From the NCBI GenBank assembly GCA_022385755.1, contig MU278385.1, positions 82,976-146,975 on the forward strand: 64,000 nucleotides of DNA, read 5' to 3'. Positions 33,622 to 43,697 of the stretch are shown here, piece after piece (the first letter of the stretch is position 1; every line of letters begins with the position of its first letter). The notes under the pieces were generated by a model, which was given only the letters and a program-made list of their open reading frames with translations, ran no database searches and was not told the origin of the DNA. Position numbers and translations under genes: made by a program. The DNA is from Trametopsis cervina. Lineage: Eukaryota; Basidiomycota; Agaricomycetes; Polyporales; Irpicaceae.

Positions 33622-33806
33622 ACAGATATGTCACAATATGAATGTTCATGGTACATGTGCAGGTGCCGCCCTTGAGTATCATAGCGTGATAATACTAGTT
33701 TATGCACAGCCCGCCACAGTTATGTGGACGGTTATTTTCGCAAGTGTTTGGAGAAGTGTACCTTTAGCCGAACAGTACTACTACCATATACTAGCTTATC
33801 GGTATG
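33622..33806. other. Spacer between cargo gene F and right array
   Basis: Short AT-richer segment; nothing recognised. Confidence 0.4.
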
Positions 33807-36297
33807 TCTGGCCGACCAATAGTACAGTACATGCCTAGGGTCAGATCTTGTTCGGCCGACCCGTATGAATGAACTGCCTTTCAATTAATCAAACTGTACA
33901 AGGTGCAAAATGTGTGCTTCGGTGGTCACTATTAATAGTTTGTAGTGGTCGGCCCTTTTCTTTTTAGAAGCTGATCCAGCCGCACAATAACAGTGGATAT
34001 GCTTTGGGAAAGTGTGATAATCAGCTGAACGATAGTATCAGCATCTGCTACATCACTACCATGTCCGGCCGAATGATGTTACTGAACTGCGAACAACAAA
34101 TATGGTCGGCTCACTATAGAATCTCAATGTCGCCATCCATCCTATGTCCGGCCGATCGATAGTACTGCATATTCGTTATGTATATGACGGCCAGCCGATA
34201 CCCATCACTGCATTGCATGAGATGGCCAGATCGGCTGGTCAATAGTATTGGTATCTGCTCGGTTACCACCAGGTCTGGCCGAGTGACATTACTGAATGAC
34301 ATTACTGAACTGCAATGCTACTGACCACAATTATCCTTCGGCGGTCCGATAGTGCTATAACTTGGATATCGATACAAAGTGTGGCCGACCAATACTACTG
34401 CAGAGATGGCTGAGATGGAGGTAATTCGGCCGCTCATCATTATCGCTAACGTTGGGCAGAAAATCAGCACCTGCAGAATAGTAGTACCAGCATATGCCAT
34501 TTCACCATCATGTCCTGCCGAATAACATTGCTAGACTGCTGACACCAAATATTAGTCGGCCGACTGATAGTATTCCAACTTCGCCGTCCATCCTACATCT
34601 GCCCGACTGATGGTACAACATATGGGTCATGAGTGTGGCGGCCGGCCGAAAATCATTATTACTGTGGGATGGCCAGGTCGGCCGGCCGATAGTATCAGTA
34701 TACGTTGGATCACCGCGATGTCTGACTTCATGATATTACTGGACTGCTGACAACAGATATGGGTCGGCCGATTGATAGTATTCCAATATAGCCATGCATT
34801 CCATGTCTGGCCGACCGATGGTACTGCATATGTGTAANNNNNNNNNNNNNNNNNNNNNNNNNNNNNNNNNNNNNNNNNNNNNNNNNNNNNNNNNNNNNNN
34901 NNNNNNNNNNNNNNNNNNNNNNNNNNNNNNNNNNNNNNNNNNNNNNNNNNNNNNNNNNNNNNNNNNNNNNNNNNNNNNNNNNNNNNNNNNNNNNNNNNNN
35001 NNNNNNNNNNNNNNNNNNNNNNNNNNNNNNNNNNNNNNNNNNNNNNNNNNNNNNNNNNNNNNNNNNNNNNNNNNNNNNNNNNNNNNNNNNNNNNNNNNNN
35101 NNNNNNNNNNNNNNNNNNNNNNNNNNNNNNNNNNNNNNNNNNNNNNNNNNNNNNNNNNNNNNNNNNNNNNNNNNNNNNNNNNNNNNNNNNNNNNNNNNNN
35201 NNNNNNNNNNNNNNNNNNNNNNNNNNNNNNNNNNNNNNNNNNNNNNNNNNNNNNNNNNNNNNNNNNNNNNNNNNNNNNNNNNNNNNNNNNNNNNNNNNNN
35301 NNNNNNNNNNNNNNNNNNNNNNNNNNNNNNNNNNNNNNNNNNNNNNNNNNNNNNNNNNNNNNNNNNNNNNNNNNNNNNNNNNNNNNNNNNNNNNNNNNNN
35401 NNNNNNNNNNNNACTGCACTGCTGACAACAGATATGGGTCGGCCGATTGATAGTATTCCAATATAGCCATGCATTCCATGTCTGGCCGACCGATGGTACT
35501 GCATATGGGTTACCTGTATGACGGTCGGCTGACAATCACTAGCGCTGTATTTTATGGGATGACCAGGTCGGCCGGCCAATAGTATCAGTATATGCTGGAC
35601 TGCTGGTAGGTTCGGCCGAATGATATCACTGAAGGATATTACTGAACTGTGATACTGCTCACCGCAAGTACGGGTTGGCCGACCAGTAGTACTGCAAATG
35701 TTGCTATGCTGAAGGACATCCGGCCGTGAAGTACTATCGCTGAATGTGAGATGATCAGCACCTGCAGAACAGTAGTATTGGCATACAATAGGTCACTATC
35801 ATTCCCGGCCGACCGATATCGGTGCTTTATCGTCTCCGGCTAATCACCCTTATAGCAATATATCGAAGGAATCTCACTTCGGCCGTCCACTATTACTTCG
35901 CCATGCCGAGCTAATACTGGCTTCGGCCGACCGCTATTACAGTACTGCACAGACCGACGTATGCATGGCCGACTGCTGCTATTGTCGATATATAGATGTA
36001 CACAACGATCGGCCGTATGACATCACAGGTTGTGTTAAATATGTTTTTTATCATCCGCCCGATAGCAATTTGGCATGAACGCGGCCGGCCAGTACTACCG
36101 TGTGGGAGGTCGCTCGGCTGCATGATATTACACCGTGTCAATAGAGCAGATATAGCTACGGACGGATGGTAGTATCAGTCAGGAATTATGTTGTAGATCA
36201 CACCACAGTCACACAACGATAATGGAGTATATATATTGACCGGCTGCACACTAATAGCAGCATATAGTTGTTCATCGGCCGCAATCCGCTGGCCGCC
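33807..36297. repeat. Right subterminal CGGCCG repeat array
   Basis: Dozens of degenerate units, best written TGGCCGACCGATAGTACTG with a TCGGCCGA-type core, every 40-90 bp. Larger blocks repeat: about 34131-34170 resembles 34582-34620 and 34792-34836. The roughly 90 bp before the gap (34745-34836) recur almost exactly after it (35418-35510). The unit faces the opposite way to the left array overall. Non-coding; probable transposase-binding sites. Confidence 0.85.
34838..35412. other. Assembly gap (575 N)
   Basis: A run of N inside the right array, flanked by near-identical repeat copies. Size is probably an estimate. Confidence 0.98.
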
Positions 36298-36324
36298 AGT
36301 ACTGGCAATAAATCCCACATTACA

Positions 36325-36337
36325 TGTGATAATACTG
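36325..36337 (-). repeat. Terminal inverted motif, right end of the KDZ element
   Basis: Complement of CAGTATTATCACA, 20 bp inside the right end; partner of 16715-16727. Confidence 0.7.
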
Positions 36338-36357
36338 TGTATTTAGCTGAACTACCC

Positions 36358-36365
36358 CGACGTCG
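36358..36365. repeat. Target site duplication, right copy (CGACGTCG)
   Basis: Matches 16685-16692. In the Plavaka gene it encodes the Tyr-Asp-Val stretch at which the exon is broken. Confidence 0.88.
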
Positions 36366-39247
36366 TACTTGTGAAACCTAGAAAACCACTCAATATACAC
36401 AAACGGCCTATCTAAAGTCTGTGAACATTGGCGAAGGTTTTCTGGAATGCGAAAGATCACGCGGACCCTTCCCACAGTGAGACCTATAGGTGCGTAAGCA
36501 TTTCGTTCGATAAAATGAAATATATTGGTACATGCCCTCCAAAGGATGGCTTTCGCCAACACTGTGTTGCTGGCCTGCCGTGTCACGCGCGAGAACTGTC
36601 GAGAAGCATTCCTGAGCGGAAAGGCTTGCACTGGTTTCTAGCTGTCTTCTAGGATGTGCGCGTACAACATCGTATGTTGAGGATTTTGATACCTGGCTCA
36701 TGAGCGGAAGCTCAAGCTTGAATTGCTTGAAAACCGGAAGCGTGGTACGACTGGTGATCGAGCACTGAGAAATCGATCTTGAGGTTCGTTCGGAGGGAAG
36801 ATGAGTGCGTAACAATGTTTCCAAACAAGCGGTGAATTGTGTCGCCCCAAAATCTTGTTCTAGCTCACTCACTGGAGTGTTCGGGAACTTCGGGGTTTTC
36901 GCAATCTGGTAGAGGTTAGGAATGGCCGTTGATCCAACTGCTGCTGCCTTGAGAAGCTCTGTCTCTGCGTCATCACCAGTTTCTTCAATCCCTTCCTTGC
37001 CCGAACAATTCCCTGCTTCCTCTTTCGATGTACCTTCCAATTCTTCATCCGGCGGTATACGTCCATGGCCAAGCCAAGTGAGGTAGTTAGAAAACCGTTG
37101 TACAGAATCTTGACGTTCGAGCCATGTGGTCATCTGTTGAATATACTGCTTGCGGTTACTGGCGCGATAGGCAAGTTTAGCAAAATCGATGTGAAGCCGT
37201 TCGGGGCCTTCTGTACTGTAACCGTCGGCTGCACCCAAAAGTCGGATCGAATGGATGTAATGACTCATCGAGTGGAGTTTTGGAATGCCGTTGAAGTTGT
37301 GTCGAACATGTAGCCGTACAAAAACTTGCTTGTGAGTGTGGAAGTTTAGCCAAGCGGTTTCAAGCTGACTTAGCGACTCTGTAGTATGAGTTTCGAAGTG
37401 GGCGTAGTAGATAAAATCGAGTACAGCTCGTACTGCTTTGATAACCTCAGGATCCACAGTTGCACCGGCAATGACTCCGACAAACACTTTCTCCATATTC
37501 TTGTACTCGGTTCCAGTCCACTGCGAGACAAGAGAAATCCCTTTGCGGAAATGGCGTAAATCAGGATGTGCCGGCATTGTTCGAAATCGACGATCAATCT
37601 CCCCTTCTTTTCCTTCAACGCATGCTGTTGCCCATTTCACCGTGTGGTCTTTGAACATTCCCTTGTGCAACTGATGGAGGATGTCGGGAGTTAGGCAGGA
37701 GAAGATATCGCAGAATGGAAAGTCGACCCAAAAGGGATTGATCGCGCGAAGGCCAGTGTCTGCGAACTCCAGCGGCTTATTTCCAGCTAACTTGTCTCGT
37801 ATCAGAGTGGCAGTTTTACCAGGATCGCGAGGAAGTGAGTCTAATGCCAGTCCACGCTTGTCTGGGCTTACAAGACATTTCGGACAGAAATTTTCTTGAC
37901 AGCACGCCACAAGACATTGTTCTGGATGATCGGCAATATAGGCAGCGATAATTGGATGTATACGTCGAATGAATCCATCAGCGCATACCATATCGACACC
38001 TTGGGATCCAGCCTCGATGAGCGGTGCAAGAAGAGAGCGCATGCAATCGTGGAATAACTGATAGCCAAAGAGGGAACGCTTTGCTTTTGAAAAGCACTCA
38101 AGCTTCGCCACAGGAAGGTATCCGATTAATACGGTTGCATGAGCAGACGAAGATCGACGCAGGGATTTCGGAAGATTTCCAATAGTGAGGTAAACTGGCC
38201 ATGCGGATTTGTCACCACTGAACGTCGACAGCTGCGTCTTATCAGATGCGAGAATTACTGGAACTATGGTAGCACCTTTGGGCAAGAGTTTCTATGTTGA
38301 GCGTGAGTCTTTTCTGTAAAGCGAAGCTGAGTGCGATTGCTGACTGACCTGTGTTTCTTCCCACCACTCTCCTGTCCACATCTCCCCAAAGATCGGCCTC
38401 ATCCTTTCGCTATCTTCATAAGTTCGCTCAGCTGCATAGTGTAGATGCTCTTCAAACATCGGATTCGAGAGCAGATCCTCAATGCATTTCACCGGGTCTC
38501 GTTTCCAGAGTTCCAGGACTTCGGTACGTTTTTCTCCATTATCATCTACCTCATCGCCAACAGCCTCCCACATCTCGCATCTCCACTCAGGTCCGCGCGG
38601 AAGGGCATCAATTTTTTTGAAAAAGCTTCGTTTGTCTTTAAAGGAGAGTGTGGATTTTGAGCGGGTCTAAAGAATAGCGATAAGTCAGATACTTCAAATC
38701 CGAACTGAATCTAGCTTACAATCTCGAGTTTAAGGAATTTGTCAATCTCTGCCTGGCTCAGGCCGCTGTTCATCAACCATCGAGCAAGACCCCACTCTTC
38801 CTCATTTCGAAATGGTGCCCATGGTAAGTCGTTGTCGTTTCGTTCACTGTGAATCCTTTCAAATAATGTTTGGCCTCTTCCTTTGGTTTCACCAGCTGTC
38901 CCAGGCAGGCCGTAGTCTACAAATGGTCGTTTTGGAAGGCCGCCTGCCTCCTGTTCCTCTCCGTCAACATCTTCATCCTCGTCAACTCGAGCATGCTTCG
39001 AAGCTTGCAGGGACTCTGATTGTTCAGGCTGGTCGAGGTTGTGCATATCCTCATCTTCTGAGCTAAGGTATTTGCGCTTTTGAGGTGATGTTGAAGGTGA
39101 CTGATCGGTCTGAGCAGCAAGTCGTCTAGTAATCCGAGCTTGAAAGGCAAGCCGACAATTTTTTTTTTGCTGAATATGAGACTTAAGTCCTTGCGGCGTG
39201 GATTTCAGAGTACCACAAGAAAAACATCGATGAAGCATTGTGAACAC
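36358..39247 (-). pseudogene. Plavaka transposase, N-terminal and catalytic part, cut at its 3' end
   Basis: Read from ATG 39247. A C2H2/C2HC-type zinc finger opens it (C-F-S-C-G..H-I-Q-Q-K-K-N-C), followed by an acidic linker. After introns near 38715-38670 and 38340-38285 comes the long conserved Plavaka block, from KGATIVPVILASDKTQLS and FSGDKSAWPVYLTIGNLPK to CQENFCPKCLVSPDKRG, and later PDILHQLHKGMFKDH and YSTEGPERLHIDFAK. The last exon, with FVYIEWFSRFHKYDV, stops at the KDZ target site at 36358-36365. Reading past it into the KDZ end adds a short foreign tail and a stop. The gene would be complete without the insertion, so its inactivation looks secondary and probably recent. Function before interruption: cut-and-paste transposase of the host element. 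Confidence 0.85.
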
Positions 39248-39398
39248 GAAGAGGAATGGTGTGTAATAGTTGTAAGTAACGTCGTAACTAGGGATACTTG
39301 GGACGTGCTGACTCAGAGTATATTTTGATCAAGGGATCTCATTTACTACGCGCTTCGTTGGTCTCTGTCTCGCCACGTCGCACTTACCACCATCTCTC

Positions 39399-41609
39399 AT
39401 GGCACGAAAGCGTCGCAAGGACACATCTCCGTCTGATAGTAGCGATGAACCTGGTACTGACCAGTCTGATTCATCTGCTGGTCACACAAGCACAAAACGC
39501 TCGAAGCGTGCTCGCAAAAAGACTCCGAAGCAACGCGAATTGGGTAATTATATGCTACAACGAGCTGTTATGTTACTGACTCATGAATTGTGTTTAGACG
39601 AAGCCACTCTGATGAAAGAAGTTCGCAAACTTCGTCGTGAGAACAAGGCATTCAAGAGTGGCCAAAAAAAGCGTAAGCTCAATTATCTCCACTTCCGCTG
39701 AACACTGAATAAAATAACAGAAGCAACTTCAAAAATATCAAAATGTGCCAACGAGAACAGCACTGAAGTAGACCCACCTACTGTGCCTTCCAACAACGTT
39801 GGGTCAGATTTTGAAAGCGAAGAAAAGGATAACTCGAACGAACTCAGCGACAAGGACAACGAGAATAGTGATGATGCGCAGTTGGGACCATCCGTAAGTC
39901 ACTTCAAAATAATATAATCATTAGTAGCTATATCAACGTCACATAGGTTCATTCATTGGGTCTTATTCCCATCTCTCGACCATTAACAACACGTGTCGGA
40001 GATCCCAAACCGGTACGAAAACTACCGTCTCTTCACTTAGAGCTGCCATTCGCTATACAGAATCAACCGTCCTCTCAGCAACATCAAGAAAGCCTGTCAG
40101 TGATGACACAGCCTTCAAGCCCATCTACTGCATACGTCTCACATGCAAGTTCTCCGCCTCCCTCGGCACGGTCATCCTCACCTCAACTGGAATTATTATC
40201 TGAGCATGATAATGCCTCGACTCACCTTTTGCAGTCTGTCGCCTCGTCTCATTCCACACTATCAGCTCAGGTTTCAAAACAACGACCTCAACGAGAAGCT
40301 ATATTGCAATCACACGCTCATGTCCGATCTGCATCCCCTGCACTCTCACACTTATCATCAGGATCACGACGGTCAGCATCCGGCATTCAGTCATCTTTGC
40401 GGCTGCCCTCTGGCTCAAGTTCTCGCTCCATATCTCTGTCGAGTCAATCACCTCACCACCTGGATGGACAAACACCCAATACGGAACGTCAACCATCGTC
40501 CCAGGATGAGGTCTTGGTCATCGAGTTCAAGAACGACGTCATCCCGGTAGGTATAAAGCCCAGAGAGCATGACTACAGTGGTACTACATTGGCTATCATT
40601 CTTCGAGCCGTCAAGCGTTTCGAAGTCAAGCTACTGACAGTCTCAGCTTTTCCTAGCCACGAGACAATCCACTTATGGACAAGGCAGTCATTGAGCGAAA
40701 GCTGTCAAGAGGTGGGGAAACGACTGCCGTCAGGTAGTGCGGTTGAGCGTATTTGCAAGTTGGTATGTTATTCTACTCGTCATTCCTTTACACAATGACA
40801 TAAAATCTCCAGATCGAGGCCCGGCCCTCTACTATACGTGGTCAGGTCAAAAATAGAGTCATCTCGAAGATCGTCGAAGTATTCGGGATGCAAGTTGACA
40901 CAACAAAGACCGTCAATGAAGAGGCGAACCAGCATAGGTACAATCACCTGGTATCCACAGTTGGAGGGGACGGTGATCCCAATCGGTATTGTTTTAAGGT
41001 TCGAACTTTGAACATATTTTATTCTACGATGATTGACTCATACCGACCAGGATTTCGATGCTGAAGAGCCGCAATATCTTGGTGAACACGAGGTTCTGCT
41101 GCGTGCTTTGCAGGAGTCATGTTTCAAGAGCTCGACTGACATCGGCATCGAATTTCGTGCAAGCTTCGATCCAATTAGCCTGTCGACAATTGCAATGCTT
41201 CTAACTATGGTGAGTCCGACTTTTCTCATTATTTACCGTCTGTAACTCATTCATTACAAGGTGCGGTTCGGACTAGACCGCTGGGCTACAGGACGACTGA
41301 TACAAAACGGCGGAAAGAAGGATTTTACCGAGAAAGAGTACAAGACGATCTACAATGCTCACCTTATACATCTGAAGGACTGGGAAGATGCCAACCCGCC
41401 CGTCATGCAGAAGATACGAAAGCGAATGTACCGGAAGCTTATGTGAGCTGTGACTAAATCTACTCACCACCGCCTTAACTAACTGCTGTGTCAGACGGCT
41501 CGGAAATATTGAATTGGAGGAGGATACACCTGCTGGGCTCTCGGCCAGTATCAGACAGCGCGCAGTTGCGAGACTTGCTGATCGGACTGGGGACACTGAC
41601 AGCGAATAG
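39399..41609 (+). CDS. DUF6532-domain protein of the Plavaka element
   Basis: Starts at ATG 39399 (Met-Ala-Arg-Lys-Arg-Arg-Lys-Asp), about 150 bp from the divergent Plavaka transposase. The N-terminus is basic and Ser-rich with a helix (QRELGNYMLQRAVMLLTHELCLDEATLMKEVRKL). A long Ser/Gln/Pro-rich middle (40000-40500) follows. The C-terminal exons carry the DUF6532 pattern: RGQVKNRVISKIVEVFGM, then FDPISLSTIAMLLTMVRFGLDRWATGR and FTEKEYKTIYNAHLIHLKDW. It ends at TAG 41607. DUF6532 is common in agaricomycetes and has no established activity. Being inside the element's inverted ends and divergent from the transposase, it is probably the element's second gene. About seven short introns; most joins are in frame. 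Confidence 0.75.
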
Positions 41610-42307
41610 AAAATAGAGCATCGTCGTAGTACATGTACACATTAGGATCCATCTAATAAGACTTTCTATCCATTAATAATGAAACTGTCTGTATTGGCAA
41701 AGACTACATCATGCTACACACTACTAGGAACACAAAACTACGTAGTCCACACTGATATAACAAGCCGCTGCACACCGCTACCTGGTAACTGCGGCTGCTA
41801 CCAGGCGCTACACGATCAGGACTGGCAGCTGGATGGCGCTTCCTGATCCCATACCTTTCTACCATGGCTACGACGGCTATGCGGCGATACCTACATCCAC
41901 ACAGCGACTAACCTGTTCCCTGATGTCAGTACCTTCTGGATCAGCTGGTCAGTATCAAGCTCTCCCTTCCTAAATTATACCATGATCAGTGATCCTCACA
42001 CCAGTAATGAATTGTAGCCGCCTCCATCCAGTGACGAAGATCAATTGACCACAACATTACGCAGGCGACTCCAGACGTTGTTAGCGGAGTTGCGCGCTGG
42101 GGCAGAGGGCGTGGCGTCCTGAGTGCTACCGCAGAGATTGATCGCTCTCTGGTCTCCGCGTAATATAGTGGCAATACTGTAGACGTTGTGACACAGCCTC
42201 AGTACGGACATTGATCTTCGTTTGTACAAGCTGATCGTATCTAAGGCCAGCGCTCTAGGTATTAAGTGGCTGGAGTGAGCATGCTATGTTCCACATCATA
42301 CAATCTA
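41610..42307. other. Right end of the Plavaka element and host 3' flank
   Basis: Up to 41925 this is the non-coding Plavaka terminus with repeats around TAGC.CCTGGTAGC. From 41926 it is host sequence downstream of the phosphoglycerate-mutase-like gene. No gene seen. Confidence 0.6.
41911..41925 (-). repeat. Right terminal inverted repeat of the Plavaka element
   Basis: Complement of the 15-bp left end at 16226-16240. It lies about 380 bp beyond the 3' end of the host phosphoglycerate-mutase-like gene. Confidence 0.75.
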
Positions 42308-43217
42308 TCAGTACGTCTTCCGTATTTCAGAAGACGTAGGTTCCTCGCCGCCTTCCTTGGCCACCTGCTGCACAGGCACCAGCCATGCCTCGCCTTGTTC
42401 ATCGTCTTCTTCTTCTTTGTCAAATGTATACTCCTTGACCTCTGCATTTGCCCACAGCGCATGCGAGTTATGGCCATCGGTGATATATCTCAGACAATCG
42501 CCATGCGCAACGACGACGATATCCTTCTCAGGACGAGACCGGAGCCAGCGTCTGTTCCATCGTGCTCTGGCTTGCAAAGCTGGCACGGTGGTCGCGTAGA
42601 AATCCTGCTTGGAAGTCCAGTCAGGGGTGAGCTCACTGAAGTCTAATCCAGCGTATTCAGGATCTGCCTCAAGAACTTCGCGCGGCTGACATGAGATATC
42701 AGGATTTTATGCAAATGACAGTTCAGTTCATTTACTCACAGAGCCTGTATCGCATGGGAAATGGTTGCACTGCGTAGACTCGTCAAGCATAACTCGGTTG
42801 AACATTAATTGCAGCATACCTCTTGCAATTGTGGCAGCACAGCTACGGGTTTTCCTTCTCCTTCTAGTCTTCTCCGCAGATCGGCGTATCCAATGACTGT
42901 GGTTGATAGAGGTCGACGCAATGGACTAGTAACCAGAAGCTCTGCGGTCTTCTGTATAGTATGCCTGGTGTCCTGGTAGAGCCGAAGGGATTGCTGACGT
43001 CCAAGGGGGGTGAGGGGAGCGTCGTGAACTGTAACGCTAGGTTATGACGGTGAAAATAAAGTGGAATTATCTCAACCCACTGTAATAATCGTTCGCGACA
43101 CTGGGCAGGGCAAACACCATCAGATCTACATCAAGCCCTTATGACATAGTTGACGTACTTGTGCTCAGCTTGAGCGTGCCTTGTAAGGAAGATACGTTTC
43201 TCTGTTGCCTTGCTCAT
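42308..43217 (-). CDS. Histidine phosphatase, phosphoglycerate-mutase-like
   Basis: Read from ATG 43217: Met-Ser-Lys-Ala-Thr-Glu-Lys-Arg, then IFLTRHAQAEHKY with the catalytic R-H motif. Small introns lie near 43160-43085 and 43030. Next are APLTPLGRQQSLRLYQDT and LLVTSPLRRPLSTT (the conserved S-P-L-R-R), and an acidic/His stretch (VDESTQCNHFPCDTGS). The second catalytic His is in DIVVVAHGDCLRYI. The tail is Asp/Glu-rich and ends at 42308. Order and motifs fit the cytosolic branch of the histidine phosphatase superfamily with unassigned substrate; true glycolytic mutase is less likely. It converges on the coilin-like gene, with the Plavaka element between them. Confidence 0.8.
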
Positions 43218-43697
43218 GATGAGTATTGAATTAGTATGCTGTTACGAGGGATGGATGTTGATGAGGATTAGCTATACTGGCAAGATAAACAGCGATGGTA
43301 ATACACGTTCGCCGCAAGAACGCCTACGTAGGTCAACGAGGAATAGCGCTCCGGGACGCCGATCCTCGGACACGGCCGACACTCCAACGCAAGCAATGAA
43401 GATGGGTCGTGAATGTCATGATCATTGAAGGCAGCATCAGAGGTTATCATAACGATAACAGGGTAGTCGTTAGTAAATTAATGCAAAAAGGGAGATGCGA
43501 CGGAGGTTCGCCATCGCTATCAAGCGAGAACAAAATAGAGCAACTGAAGGAAGTGTACTAGTGAACAGGCGAGAAATATATGTGCAAAAGGTCCGCAGTG
43601 CAGTCGAAGAGGATGATGACAGGTCCGACAGTTTGTGGTAATATGGTGTTGCGAAACACAACAATCTGTCGAGAGGAGAGTAATGGGAGACCGACAA
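43218..43697. other. Intergenic
   Basis: Between the start of the mutase-like gene and the stop of the kinase gene. No coding signal or repeat recognised. Confidence 0.5.

Larger units (their letters stand above)
16693..36357. mobile_element. About 19.7-kb KDZ (CxC2-type) transposon carrying a TET/JBP gene and cargo
   Basis: The boundaries are set by an 8-bp duplication, CGACGTCG, at 16685-16692 and 36358-36365; deleting the insert plus one copy restores the Plavaka exon in frame. About 20 bp inside each end lies a matching inverted motif, CAGTACTATCACA at 16715-16727 and the complement of CAGTATTATCACA at 36325-36337, followed by further similarity. Long CGGCCG-rich arrays fill about 1.4 kb on the left and 2.5 kb on the right. 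Between them are six genes. An 8-bp duplication agrees with what is known for Zisupton/KDZ elements. The stated length includes two N gaps of estimated size, so true length may be greater. Confidence 0.9.
16226..41925. mobile_element. Plavaka-type (CACTA/EnSpm-related) DNA transposon, interrupted by a KDZ element
   Basis: The outer boundaries are a 15-bp perfect inverted repeat, CATCAGGGAACAGGT at 16226-16240 and its complement at 41911-41925, with further weak similarity just inside. A subterminal inverted pair (GTAGCACCTGGTAGCA at 16289-16304, complement at 41796-41811, 15 of 16 matching) supports the same boundaries. Without the nested KDZ insertion the element is about 6.0 kb. It encodes a Plavaka transposase (minus) and a divergent DUF6532 gene (plus). 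It sits between convergent host genes, the coilin-like gene and the phosphoglycerate-mutase-like gene. I could not fix the 2-3 bp target duplication expected of the superfamily. Boundaries are read directly; the family comes from the transposase. Confidence 0.75.

Noticed and set aside
34627..35579. Long open frames spanning the second N run, including apparent internal duplication
   Set aside because: Artefact of the gap; the duplicated ends reflect the DNA repeat on either side, not a protein repeat.
33807..36297. Regularly spaced repeats suggestive of a CRISPR array
   Set aside because: Units are degenerate, spacing is irregular, there are no cas genes and the genome is eukaryotic; they are subterminal transposon repeats.
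41719..41726. CACTACTA near 41719 as a CACTA-type element end
   Set aside because: No matching inverted copy at the left side; the CATCAGGGAACAGGT pair is a far better boundary.
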